DNA of 64,000 nucleotides from JBDTSW01 sp963797835 (GTDB lineage: Bacteria; Actinomycetota; Thermoleophilia; Solirubrobacterales; 70-9), in contig CAWCRN010000030.1 of assembly GCA_963797835.1 (NCBI GenBank), positions 201,341-265,340 of the forward strand, read 5' to 3'. Below are positions 17,053-26,104 of the stretch, piece after piece; the stretch's first letter is position 1; each line of letters starts with the position of its first letter. The notes under the pieces were generated by a model. That model had not been told where the DNA came from and did no database searches. It was given only the letters and a program-made list of their open reading frames with translations. The position numbers and the translations under genes were made by a program.

Positions 17053-18079
17053 ATGATGATCGTGATGAAGGAGGGCGCGACCACGGACCAGGTCGACGCC
17101 GTCGTAAAACGAGTCGAGTCGGTCGGGTGCTCCGCGCACGTCTCGCGTGGGGAGCTCTTGACCGTGATCGGCGCGATCGGGGACCGCGACCGCGTCGCGG
17201 GCCTGGGGCTCGAGGGCGCTCCCGGGGTCGACCACCTGGTGCCGATCCTGAAGCCGTACAAGCTGGCGTCGGCGCAGTTCCGCAAGGGCGAGCGTTCGGT
17301 GATCGAGATCGACGGGCCGCAAACTAGGCGGCGAGCACTTCGCGCTCATCGCCGGCCCGTGCACCGTCGAGAGCCGTGAACAGACGCTCGAGGTCGCCCG
17401 CTGTGTCGCCGAGAACGGCGCCACCATGCTGCGCGGGGGCGCCTACAAGCCGCGCACCTCGCCGTACTCGTTCCAGGGGCTTGGCGCCGAGGGCCTCCGG
17501 CTGCTTCAGGAGGCCAAGGACGAGACCGGCCTCCCGATCGTCACCGAGGTGATGGACGCCCGCGACATCGACGACGTCGCGGAGGTCGCCGACGTGATCC
17601 AGATCGGCGCCCGCAACATGCAGAACTACCCCCTGCTCACCGAGGCCGGACGCAGCGGCATCCCGGTGCTCCTGAAGCGCGGCCTGGCCGCGACGCTCGA
17701 CGAGCTCCTCATGGCGGCCGAGTACGTGCTCAAGGAGGGGAACCCGAACGTGATGCTCTGCGAGCGCGGGATCCGCACCTTCGAGACGGCCTACCGGTTC
17801 ACGCTCGACCTCCTCGCCGTGCCGGCGTTGAAGGAGCTGACCCATCTGCCGGTCGTGATCGACCCGAGCCATGCGGCCGGTCGGCGCGACTGGGTTGCGC
17901 CGATGTCGCTGGCGGCCGCGGCGGCTGGCGCCGACGGGATCATCGTCGAGGTTCACAACGAGCCCGACGAGGCCATCTGCGACGGGCCCCAGGCGATCGC
18001 CACCGGGCGGTTCGCCGAGTACGCCGAGCAGCTCCTGCGCGTGGTGGAGGTCGCCGGCAAGGAAGTCTCGACCGTCTAG
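17053..18079 (+). CDS. aroF: 3-deoxy-7-phosphoheptulonate (DAHP) synthase, class I beta
   Basis: Condenses PEP and erythrose 4-phosphate, the first step of the shikimate pathway. The N-terminal ~70 residues (MIVMKEGATTDQVDAVVKRV, GDRDRVAGLGLEGAPGVDHL) are the ferredoxin-like regulatory domain known from Thermotoga-type enzymes, which mediates feedback by Tyr/Phe. The barrel follows with ALIAGPCTVESREQ, LRGGAYKPRTSPYSFQGLG, QIGARNMQNYPLL, VLLKRGLAATLDELLMAAEY and VVIDPSHAAGRRDWV. One surplus G near 17320 breaks the frame between the two domains (EIDG, then RKLGGEHFALIAG); the corrected length is 341. It thus appears to be controlled both by attenuation and by its regulatory domain. Confidence 0.92.
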
Positions 18080-18106
18080 GACGGCGAGCCTCCGGGCTGC
18101 CCCGAC

Positions 18107-18112
18107 TAGGCT
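18107..18112 (+). promoter_or_regulatory. -10 element of tyrA
   Basis: TAGGCT ends 6 bases before the tyrA GTG; it could give tyrA-aroA their own leaderless transcript in addition to read-through from aroF. Confidence 0.4.
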
Positions 18113-18118
18113 GACGCC

Positions 18119-19213
18119 GTGCGAATAGCTGTCCTCGGCGTTGGCCTGATCGGCGGCTCGGTCGGCCTTGCCGCGCGGCGCCGGCTGGGCGCCGAGGTGG
18201 CGGGGTTCGACGCCGAGCCCGCCAACCTCGAGCGCGCGCTCGAGCTGGGCGCCCTCGACCGCGCCGCCGACTCGGTCGCTCAGGCAGTGGCTGCGGCCGA
18301 GGTGGTGTTCTGCGCGGCGCCGGTCGCGGCCTTGCCGGGGTTGGTGGAGGAGGCGGTGAGGGTGAGTGATGCCGAGGCCGTGGTCACCGACGTGGGGTCG
18401 ACGAAGCGGGCGTTGCTCGTGAGCCTCTCCGACGGGCCGGCACGGGAGCGCTTCATCGGCGGGCATCCGTTGGCCGGTGCCGAGACCTCCGGGGTCGAGA
18501 ACGCCCGGGCCGACCTCTTCGAGGGCGCGCGCTGGTATCTGACGCCCACCGACCGGTCGGGCGGCCTCCACTACGACAAGCTTCAGCGGACGATCGCCGA
18601 CCTCGGCGCGCGCCCACAGGCGATCGACGCCGAGTCGCACGACCGGCTGATGGCGACGGTCAGCCACCTGCCGCACGTGATCGCCAACGTGTTGGTGCAG
18701 GAGGCGGCGGCCGCTCTCGCCGAGGAGTCCGAGCACCTGCCCGAGGTCGGGCCGAGCTTCCGCGACACGACACGGGTGGCGGGCGCCAACCCCGCCATCT
18801 GGGAGGACATCTACGCCGCCAACTCCGCCGCGGTCGCCGACGCCATCGAGGCCATCGCGGCCCGCCTCGCCGAGGCCGGGCGGATGATCCGCTCACGCGA
18901 GCGCGGTGAGGTGGGGGAGTGGCACCGAGCCGCGCGCGACGACCGCAGGCGCCTGTTGGAGGCGGAGATGGAGGGCGGCGAGCTTCACGAGCTGCGGGTG
19001 GCGGTGGAGAACCGCCCCGGGACGGTGGCCGAGATCGCGCTCGCGCTCGGGCGCGCCCGCGTCAACATCGAGGACATGGCCCTGTACCCCGCCGCCGACA
19101 TGCGCACGGGCGGGATCACGCTCTGGGTCGCGGGCGCCGATGAGGCCGAGCGCGCTGCCGGGATCGTCCGCGGGCTGGGCCACACCGCCTCGGTCGCCGG
19201 CGGCGAGGAGTAG
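18119..19213 (+). CDS. tyrA: Prephenate dehydrogenase with ACT domain
   Basis: A 364-residue NAD(P)-dependent enzyme oxidising prephenate to 4-hydroxyphenylpyruvate for tyrosine. The Rossmann motif is VLGVGLIGGSVGLAARRRLG at the N-terminus; VVTDVGSTKRALL, GGHPLAGAETSGVENARADL with FEGARWYLTPT, and SHLPHVIANVLVQEA are family signatures. Residues ~293-364 form an ACT domain (LRVAVENRPGTVAEIALALG, INIEDMALYP-like NIEDMALYPA), normally the tyrosine feedback site. The frame is intact. It is followed after 3 bases by aroA. Confidence 0.92.
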   Translation: MRIAVLGVGLIGGSVGLAARRRLGAEVAGFDAEPANLERALELGALDRAADSVAQAVAAAEVVFCAAPVAALPGLVEEAVRVSDAEAVVTDVGSTKRALLVSLSDGPARERFIGGHPLAGAETSGVENARADLFEGARWYLTPTDRSGGLHYDKLQRTIADLGARPQAIDAESHDRLMATVSHLPHVIANVLVQEAAAALAEESEHLPEVGPSFRDTTRVAGANPAIWEDIYAANSAAVADAIEAIAARLAEAGRMIRSRERGEVGEWHRAARDDRRRLLEAEMEGGELHELRVAVENRPGTVAEIALALGRARVNIEDMALYPAADMRTGGITLWVAGADEAERAAGIVRGLGHTASVAGGEE

Positions 19214-19216
19214 GAC

Positions 19217-20567
19217 ATGACCACCGCCCGCTTCGACCCCGCGGGGCCGCTGCATGGCTCCCTCCGCCCGCCCTCCGACAAGTCGATCTCGCACCGCGCG
19301 GCCATCCTGGCCGCGATGGGGGAGGGGGAGGCCGTCGTTCGCGGTTACCTCGACGCCGCCGACACCCGATCGACGCTCGCCGCGATCGCGATTCTCGGAG
19401 CGACTGGTGAGTTGAGCCCGCATAGCGGGCCAAAGTCACCAATCGCTGATGGCGAGCTCAGGATTCGGGGTGTGGGGCTGCGTGGGGCGCGCTCGGCGGC
19501 GATCGACGTCGGTAACGCGGGGACGCTGCTGCGGCTGCTGCCGGGGTGGCTCGCAGGCCAGCCTGAGGGCGAGTGGACCCTCGACGGCGACGAATCTATC
19601 CGGAGGCGCCCCGTCGACCGCGTGGTTCAACCCCTCAGTGACATGGGAGCCGCGATCACCGCCGCGGACGACCGCGTCCCGCCGCTGACGGTCCGCGGTG
19701 CTCCTCTCCACGGCATCACCTACCGCCTTCCGGTCGCGAGCGCCCAGATCAAGTCCTGCGTGCTGCTCGCCGGCCTCCTCGCCGAGGGCGAGACGACCGT
19801 GATCGAGCCCAGGCCGACACGCGACCACACCGAGCGCATGCTCCGCGCGGCTGGCGCGAAGGTCGACGTGGAGCCCGCCGGAACTCCGGTCGCGATCCGC
19901 GGCGAGCTCCCGGGCAACAGGGTTACCGTCCGGCCGGCGGAGCGCCTCGACGTTGGCGCTCTGACCATTCCCGCCGACTTCTCCTCGGCCGCGTTCCTGC
20001 TCACCGCCGGCGGTGCTGATCGCGGGCAGCGAGGTCACCGTGACCGGGACGGGCCTCAACCCGACGCGCGTCGGCCTCCTTGGGATCCTGAACCGGATGG
20101 GGGCCGCGATCGAGGTGACCGAGGAGATCCCCGTCGGCGGCGAGCCGCGTGGCAGCGTCCTGGCCCGCCATGGGCCGCCCCTCGAGGGTGTCCGGGTGGG
20201 CGCGGGCGAGGTCCCGCTCGCGATCGACGAGCTGCCCCTGGTCGCGCTCCTGGGGTGCTTCGCCGAGGGCGAGACCCACCTCTCGGGCGCGGAGGAGCTT
20301 CGCCACAAGGAGTCCGATCGCATCGCCACGGTCGTCGAGGGCCTCCGGGGCCTGGGCGCCGAGATCGAGGCGACCGACGACGGATTCGTCGTCACGGGAA
20401 CGGGCGGCCTCCGGGGTGGCACGATCGACTCCCATGGTGACCATCGCCTGGCGATGCTGGGCGCCATCGCGGGCCTCGCCTCCCAGCAGGGCGTGGAGGT
20501 CCAGGGCTTCGAGGCCGCGGGGGTGAGCTACCCGGGCTTCGAGACCGACCTGCGAGGCCTGCTCTAG
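19217..20567 (+). CDS. aroA: 3-phosphoshikimate 1-carboxyvinyltransferase (EPSP synthase)
   Basis: The sixth step of the shikimate pathway. GPLHGSLRPPSDKSISHRAA is the PEP-binding start, VGNAGTLLRLLPGWLAG and PVASAQIKSCVLLAGLLAEG are diagnostic, and SGAEELRHKESDRIATVVEG and DSHGDHRLAMLGAIAG mark the second half. One surplus G near 20010 (AFLLTAGG, then VLIAGSEVTVTGTG) breaks the frame; the corrected length is 449, close to the family norm. The second residue of the NAGT motif is alanine, as in glyphosate-sensitive-type enzymes, but class cannot be settled here. GAGGAG precedes the ATG. Its stop overlaps the convergent cupin gene by 4 bases. Confidence 0.92.
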
Positions 20568-20902
20568 CCGGTGCGGTTGCTCGGGTGGCCTTCGCCGGGC
20601 CACGGTGAGAGGACCAGCAGGATGCGCGAGTCCTCGGAGGCGCTCACCTCGTGGCGCTCGGCGGGGGCGAAGACCGCGAGGAAGCCGGGCCCGCCCTCGG
20701 CCGACTCCCCGTCGGGCAGGTCGATACGCACCTTGCCCGCGATCACCAGGACCCAGGCGCGCTCGTGGACCTGGTGCTCTTGCAGTTGCTCCCCGGCGGA
20801 CAGGTTGATGACGATGGCCCGCCCCTCGTCCTCGGAGTCGAGGACAACCGGCTGACGGGGTTCGACGGCGATGGTTGAGAGGTCCCAGCTGCGCATGGCC
20901 AC
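20564..20902 (-). CDS. Cupin-domain protein
   Basis: A 112-residue single-domain cupin with motif 1 GEQLQEHQVHERAWVLVIAG (HxH and Glu replaced in part: only E-H-Q-V-H-E remains) and motif 2 ESAEGGPGFLAVFAPAERHE. It is a small beta-barrel that could bind a metal or small ligand; the substrate is unknown. It is convergent with aroA and divergent from cmk, so it stands alone. The start is either the ATG at 20902 or the one at 20896. Confidence 0.75.
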   Translation of the reverse strand: MAMRSWDLSTIAVEPRQPVVLDSEDEGRAIVINLSAGEQLQEHQVHERAWVLVIAGKVRIDLPDGESAEGGPGFLAVFAPAERHEVSASEDSRILLVLSPWPGEGHPSNRTG

Positions 20903-20907
20903 AACTC

Positions 20908-20913
20908 TATCCT
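20908..20913 (+). promoter_or_regulatory. -10 element of cmk
   Basis: TATCCT ends 10 bases before the cmk ATG, in the 21-base gap shared with the divergent cupin gene. Confidence 0.45.
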
Positions 20914-20923
20914 CAGCGCCGCC

Positions 20924-21562
20924 ATGGTCATAGCGATCGACGGCCCCGCCGGGGCCGGCAAGTCAACCGTCGCCCGGGCGCTGGCCGCGTACCTTGGGAT
21001 CACCTACCTGGACTCCGGGGCGATGTACCGCGCCGTCGCGCTTGCCGCGCTGAGGGCCGGGGCCCCGGTGGACGACGGGGGGCGCGTCGGCGAGATCGCC
21101 GAGCGACTTGGGCTGGAGTTGAATGCCGAAAGGGTCGAGCTGGACGGAGAGGACGTGAGCGAGCAGATCCGGTCCCCCGAGGTCTCCGCCGCCGCCTCGC
21201 GGGTCTCGGTCCATCCGTCGGTCCGGGCGGCGATGGTCGCGCGCCAGCGGGCGCTGATCGAGGCCGGTGACTACGTGGCCGAGGGCAGGGACATCGGCAC
21301 GGTCGTGAGCCCCGACGCGCCGCTCAAGGTCTTCCTCACCGCGAGCCCGGCCGAGCGCGCCCGGCGGCGCGCGGCGGAGACCGGCGAGCACACCCGCGAC
21401 GTCCTGGACGCGCTTGCCACCAGAGACGTCCGAGACACCGAGCGCGAGCACGGGGCCCTTCGCGCCGCCGAGGACGCGGTCGAGCTCGACACGACCGGCG
21501 TCGACGTCGACGAGGTCGTCGAACGGATCGCCGACCTCGCCCGCGAGCGGGGCCTCGCGTGA
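20924..21562 (+). CDS. cmk: Cytidylate kinase
   Basis: Phosphorylates CMP and dCMP (212 residues). VIAIDGPAGAGKSTVARALA is the P-loop, YLDSGAMYRAVALAAL the NMP-binding segment, and AEGRDIGTVVSPDAPLKVFL the conserved centre; the lid contains RRRAAE. The frame is intact. Its TGA overlaps the GTG of der, the usual cmk-der pair of Gram-positive genomes. Confidence 0.95.
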   Translation: MVIAIDGPAGAGKSTVARALAAYLGITYLDSGAMYRAVALAALRAGAPVDDGGRVGEIAERLGLELNAERVELDGEDVSEQIRSPEVSAAASRVSVHPSVRAAMVARQRALIEAGDYVAEGRDIGTVVSPDAPLKVFLTASPAERARRRAAETGEHTRDVLDALATRDVRDTEREHGALRAAEDAVELDTTGVDVDEVVERIADLARERGLA

Positions 21563-22924
21563 GCTCCCGGCTTCCTCAGATCGCCGTCGTCGGGTTTCCG
21601 AACGTCGGCAAGTCCACCCTGGTCAATCGCCTCGCAGGAGGCCGCGAGGCGGTGGTCCACTCCGAGGCCGGGCATCACCCGGGACCGCAAGGTCCTCGAC
21701 TGCGAGTGGAACGGGGTGGCCTTTCAACTGGTGGACACCGGCGGCGTGGATCTGGCGGCGGACGACTCGCTGGCGCGCGCCGTCCAGGATCAGGCCCGCG
21801 AGGCGATCGCGGACTCCGCCGCCGTGGTGCTCGTGATCGACGCACGCGCAGGGCTCGGCCCCGGCGATGCGGAGGTGGTCGACATCCTCCGCCGCTCCGA
21901 CGTCCCAGTGGTCGTGGCCGCCAACAAGGTCGACCGGGCGGAGGACGAGCCGCTCGCGGCCGAGCTGAGCCGCCTGGGGTTCGGGGAGCCGATGCCGGTG
22001 TCGGCCACCCACGGCCACGGCACCGGCGACCTGCTGGACCGCCTGGTGGAGCTCCTCCCCGAGCCCGGGCCGGAGGAGCAAGTGGCGGACGACGCCGTGC
22101 GCGTCGCGGTGATCGGACGGCCCAACGTGGGCAAGTCCTCGCTCGTCAACCGCTTCCTCGGCGGCGAGCGCGTGATCGTCTCCGACCAGGCCGGGACCAC
22201 GCGCGACGCGATCGACACAGAGCTCACGCACGACGGGCGCGATGTCGTGCTGATCGACACCGCGGGCCTGCGGCGCCGCACCAAGGTGGCCGGCACCGTG
22301 AACTACTACGCCCAGCTTCGATCCGAGCGCGCCGCCGAGCGCGCCGACGTCGCGATCGTCGTCTGCGATGCGACCGAGGGCATCACCGCCGAGGACCTGA
22401 GGGTCGCCGAGCTTGCGATGAAGACCGGCTGCGCGACGCTCATCGCACTCAACAAGTGGGACCTCGGTGGAACCGACCTCGACGACGCCAAGGCTCGCCT
22501 CGCGAAGCGGGTTCGCCAGCGCCCGCCCGTGATCACCACGTCGGCGGTCGCCCCTCGGAACCTGGGAAAGCTCCTCGACAAGGCGATCGAGCTGGCCGAT
22601 CGCCGTGCCGACCGCGTCCCGACCCCAGAGCTGAACCGAGCCGTCGCCGATGCCGTCGCCCGCCGGCCACCGCCGGCGCGGCGGGGCCGCCGGCTGCGGC
22701 TGCTGTACTCGGCGCAGGTCGAGCGGCGCCCGCCCCGCATCGCGATCCAGGTCAACGACCGCCGGCTCATCACCCGGGACTGGGCCTACTACCTCGAGAA
22801 CCAGCTGCGGGACCGCTACGAGCTGGCCGGTGTACCCCTGATAATCGACTTCGTGCCGAGGCAGGGGAGCAGGAGACGGGGCCGCGAGCGCGCGCGGGCG
22901 CGCAGCGAATCGACCGAGGGCTGA
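21559..22924 (+). CDS. der: Ribosome biogenesis GTPase Der (EngA)
   Basis: Two tandem GTPase domains act in 50S subunit maturation. G1 motifs are GFPNVGKSTLVN and GRPNVGKSSLVN; G3 DTGG and DTAG; G4 NKVD and NKWD. A KH-like C-terminal domain ends the protein (ALYSAQVERRPPRIAIQVND-like LLYSAQVERRPP, RDWAYYLENQLRDRYELAGV). One surplus G near 21672 shifts the frame inside the first switch region (SEAG, then ITRDRKVLDCEWNGVAFQLV); corrected length 454. The last ~20 residues are a basic tail. The GTG start overlaps the cmk stop. Confidence 0.93.
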
Positions 22925-22931
22925 GCGCGCG

Positions 22932-24785
22932 GTGCGACGACCACGCCTCCTCGTCCTAATCGGCCGTGCGCCCCGGGCGATCGGCCACGGCATCCGCAGC
23001 TTCTGGTGGGGCATGTCGATATTCACCCGCCGGCGGTTCGCGCTCGCGGTGCTCGGCGCGGCCGCCGCTGCCGCGTTCCTCGCCTTCGCCGTCCCGGCGC
23101 TGCCGTGCCAGTTCCCGGGCGGCGACGCATGCGCGCCCGACGACGACGCGGAGCTGATCGTGCCGGCGGACGCACTCGCCTACGCCCACCTCACCCTCGA
23201 TCCGGAGACGCAGCAGTACGAGGACGCTCGCGAGACGGTGGACGCGCTGCCGCAGCTCAGCCGCCAGCTCGTGGGCCGCCTGCTGGCCCAGATCCCCGGG
23301 CCTGGTGGGGAGGCGGCCGACTTCGACCGGGACATCGCCCCGTGGCTGGGCGGGCAGGCGGCGGTCGCGATCGTGCCAGGGGGCGGCGCGGCGGAGCAGG
23401 TTCAGCTCCTCGAGGAGGGGGATCCGGAGGCGGCCGGCGAATTCGCGGCCTCCGTCGCCAGCGGGACACCCGCGCCCGAGGAGTACCGCGGGGTCGAGAT
23501 CGCCGTCGACTCGCGAGGGCTCGCCACCGCCTCGGTCGGCGGCTTCCTCGTGATCGGCACGGACGAGGGCGTGCGACGCATCGTTGACGTGGAGACGGAG
23601 GCCGAGGGCGCGCGTCCGCTTGCGGACGAGCCCGTTGCGGAGGAGCTCCTCGACGACCTGCCGGCCGAGCGATTCGCCGAGCTCTACGTCTCGCCGGACG
23701 GGATCGAGAGCCTGATCGCTTCGCAGTCGGGGGCCCTCTCATCGCTGGAGCCCTTCGTGGACTCGGCCGCATCGGAGGGGGCCGCCGCCTCGCTGGGCGC
23801 GGCCGACGGCGCGATCGAGGTCGAGATCAGGAGCTCGCTCGACCCCGAGCGAGCCGAGCGCAATCCCGGCTTCTTCGCCGCCTTCCCCGCGTTCGACGCG
23901 GAGCTGCCGGAGCTGCTCGCCTCGGACGCTCTCGGCTACGTCGGGATCGGCGACCCGGGGACGAGCGTCGGCCAGCTGCTCGCCCAGGCCACGGCCGAGG
24001 CGCCCGCGCTCGCGGCAGGCCTCAGCGAGGCCGCCGATCGCCTGCGCGACCTCGGCGGCGTCCAGATCGAGGGCGAGCTCCTGCCCGCGCTCGGTGGGGA
24101 GGCCGCGTTCGCCCTGCAGCCGGCCAGCGAGGCCTCGCCCGCCCCGGATCCCGACCGCGAGACTACTGCGCCCGCGCGGGTGCCCGAGGGGCTGCCCCAG
24201 GGACCCGCCCCAACCCTGGCCGAGGAGTCGCCGGTACCGATCCTCCAGTTCCTGGCTGACGGGGTCGACGCCGAGCGCGCGCGCCGTACCCTCGCCCAGC
24301 TCCAGGGTCCGATCGCCGAGGCCCTCGCGACCGACTCGCTCCAGGCACCGGTATTCGACCGGCGTGAGCTGGACGGCGTCGAGCTTCAGATGCTGCGGAT
24401 CTCGCCCACGGTCAACCTCACGTACGCGGTGGCCGGGGACAGCCTCGCCGTCGCGACGCAGCCCGAGGGCGTGGAGCAGGTGGTTGAGGGGGAGGGAGGG
24501 CTGAACGAGACTCGGGCATTCGAGGACGCGACCGCGGACTTCCCGGAGGAGCCGTCGCTGCTCGCTTACCTCGACCTGGCCGGCCTCGTCGAGCTGGGCG
24601 AGCGCGAGGGCCTTGCCGAGGACCCCGTCTACGCATTGTTCGCGCCCGAGATCAGGCGCCTCGAGGCGGCGGGGCTGGCGGTGGAAGCCGAGTCGACCCG
24701 GCTCGCCACCGAGGCCCGGCTGTTGATCGATCAGAGCGGCGAGGATGGGGGCTCCGACGACGAGGGCCCGCAGCCCTCGGACTGA
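22932..24785 (+). CDS. DUF3352 family membrane-anchored protein
   Basis: 617 residues. After a short cytosolic part, a membrane segment (LAVLGAAAAAAFLAFAVPAL, about residues 38-60) anchors a large extracytoplasmic region. The body matches the actinobacterial DUF3352 pattern: LIVPADALAYAHLTLDPETQ, GGQAAVAIVPGG, SVGGFLVIGTDEGVRRIVDV, and internally repeated blocks (AYLDLAGLVELGEREG). The function is unknown; the family is thought to be envelope-associated. The GTG at 22932 lies 7 bases after der. The frame is intact and unusually rich in Glu and Ala. Confidence 0.75.
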   Translation: MRRPRLLVLIGRAPRAIGHGIRSFWWGMSIFTRRRFALAVLGAAAAAAFLAFAVPALPCQFPGGDACAPDDDAELIVPADALAYAHLTLDPETQQYEDARETVDALPQLSRQLVGRLLAQIPGPGGEAADFDRDIAPWLGGQAAVAIVPGGGAAEQVQLLEEGDPEAAGEFAASVASGTPAPEEYRGVEIAVDSRGLATASVGGFLVIGTDEGVRRIVDVETEAEGARPLADEPVAEELLDDLPAERFAELYVSPDGIESLIASQSGALSSLEPFVDSAASEGAAASLGAADGAIEVEIRSSLDPERAERNPGFFAAFPAFDAELPELLASDALGYVGIGDPGTSVGQLLAQATAEAPALAAGLSEAADRLRDLGGVQIEGELLPALGGEAAFALQPASEASPAPDPDRETTAPARVPEGLPQGPAPTLAEESPVPILQFLADGVDAERARRTLAQLQGPIAEALATDSLQAPVFDRRELDGVELQMLRISPTVNLTYAVAGDSLAVATQPEGVEQVVEGEGGLNETRAFEDATADFPEEPSLLAYLDLAGLVELGEREGLAEDPVYALFAPEIRRLEAAGLAVEAESTRLATEARLLIDQSGEDGGSDDEGPQPSD

Positions 24786-24819
24786 ATGGGAATCGGCATT
24801 CCACCTCTCAGATCTCCGC

Positions 24820-24825
24820 TAGCCT
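24820..24825 (+). promoter_or_regulatory. -10 element of metK
   Basis: TAGCCT ends 10 bases before the metK ATG. The whole gap after the DUF3352 gene is 50 bases, which leaves no room for a SAM riboswitch. Confidence 0.5.
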
Positions 24826-24835
24826 GCGGCGGGCC

Positions 24836-26098
24836 ATGGGCACAGTGCGCGAGCTTTCCGACAACGAGTTCCTCTTCACCTCCGAGTCCGTCACCGAGGG
24901 CCACCCCGACAAGATCGCCGACCAGATCTCGGACGGGGTGCTGGACGCGGTCCTGGCCGATGATCCCTACGGGCGCGTGGCCTGCGAGACGCTCGTCAAC
25001 ACCGGCCTCGTGGTCGTCTCCGGTGAGATCTCGACCAACACCTGGGTCGACATCCCGGACATCGCGCGCGAGACGATCCGCCGGATCGGCTACACCGACG
25101 CCGACCTCGGCTTCTCGGCCGACTCGTGCGCCGTCCTCAACGCGATCGACAAGCAGTCCCCCGACATCGCGCAGGGCGTCGACACGGCGCTCGAGGCTCG
25201 CACCGACGTCGACGACGACGACGAGCTCGACGTCGCCGGCGCCGGCGATCAGGGGATGATGTTCGGCTACGCGACTCGGGAGACGCCGGAGCTGATGCCG
25301 CTCCCGATCTCGCTCGCCCACCGGCTCGCCCATCGCCTCGCCGAGGTCCGCAAGGGCGACGTGGTCTCGTATCTGCGCCCCGACGGCAAGACCCAGGTCA
25401 CCGTTCGCTACGAGAACGGCCAGCCGATCGAGATCGAGAAGGTCCTGATCTCGACCCAGCACAAGGACGGGGTCGACGCCGACACGCTGATCCGCCCAGA
25501 CCTCTGGGAGCACGTGCTGCACCCGATCCTTCCGCCCGAGCTCTACGACCCGCAGAGGCTGAACACGAAGCGGAACCTCCTCGTCAACCCCACGGGCCGC
25601 TTCGTGATCGGGGGCCCGGTCGGCGACGCCGGCCTCACCGGTCGCAAGGTCATCGTCGACACCTACGGGGGCATGGCCCGCCACGGCGGGGGCGCCTTCT
25701 CGGGCAAGGACCCGTCGAAGGTCGACCGATCGGCAGCCTACGCCGCTCGCTGGGTCGCTAAGAACGTGGTCGCCGCTGGGCTTGCGGACCGCTGCGAGGT
25801 CCAGGTCGCCTACGCGATCGGCGTTGCCCATCCCGTCTCGGTCATGGTCGAGACCTTCGGGACCGAGAACGCGCCCAGGTCGACGATCGCCAGGCTCGTC
25901 GACGAGCACTTCGACCTACGCCCCGGCTCGTTCCGCGAGGAGCTTCGGCTGCATCGGCCGATCTACCAGAAGACCGCGGCCTACGGTCACTTCGGCCGTG
26001 AGGACCACGACTTCACCTGGGAGCGGACCGACCGGGCCGACGCGCTGCGCGAGGCCGCCGGCCTCACCGCGGAGAGCGCGGCCGTGCCGTCCGGCTAG
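24836..26098 (+). CDS. metK: S-adenosylmethionine synthetase
   Basis: A 420-residue tetrameric enzyme making SAM from methionine and ATP. FTSESVTEGHPDKIADQISD is the ATP-binding signature 1; GAGDQGMMFGYATRETPELM is signature 2; FVIGGPVGDAGLTGRKVIVD, GGMARHGGGAFSGKDPSKVD and RSAAYAARWVAKNVVAAGLA follow, and the end YGHFGRE is typical. It is complete. The convergent beta-helix gene ends 6 bases beyond its stop. Confidence 0.96.
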   Translation: MGTVRELSDNEFLFTSESVTEGHPDKIADQISDGVLDAVLADDPYGRVACETLVNTGLVVVSGEISTNTWVDIPDIARETIRRIGYTDADLGFSADSCAVLNAIDKQSPDIAQGVDTALEARTDVDDDDELDVAGAGDQGMMFGYATRETPELMPLPISLAHRLAHRLAEVRKGDVVSYLRPDGKTQVTVRYENGQPIEIEKVLISTQHKDGVDADTLIRPDLWEHVLHPILPPELYDPQRLNTKRNLLVNPTGRFVIGGPVGDAGLTGRKVIVDTYGGMARHGGGAFSGKDPSKVDRSAAYAARWVAKNVVAAGLADRCEVQVAYAIGVAHPVSVMVETFGTENAPRSTIARLVDEHFDLRPGSFREELRLHRPIYQKTAAYGHFGREDHDFTWERTDRADALREAAGLTAESAAVPSG

Positions 26099-26104
26099 CG
26101 CCGC

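Noticed and set aside
24786..24835. SAM riboswitch before metK
   Set aside because: Only 50 bases separate the genes and a -10 element lies 10 bases from the ATG; one weak stem is not an aptamer.
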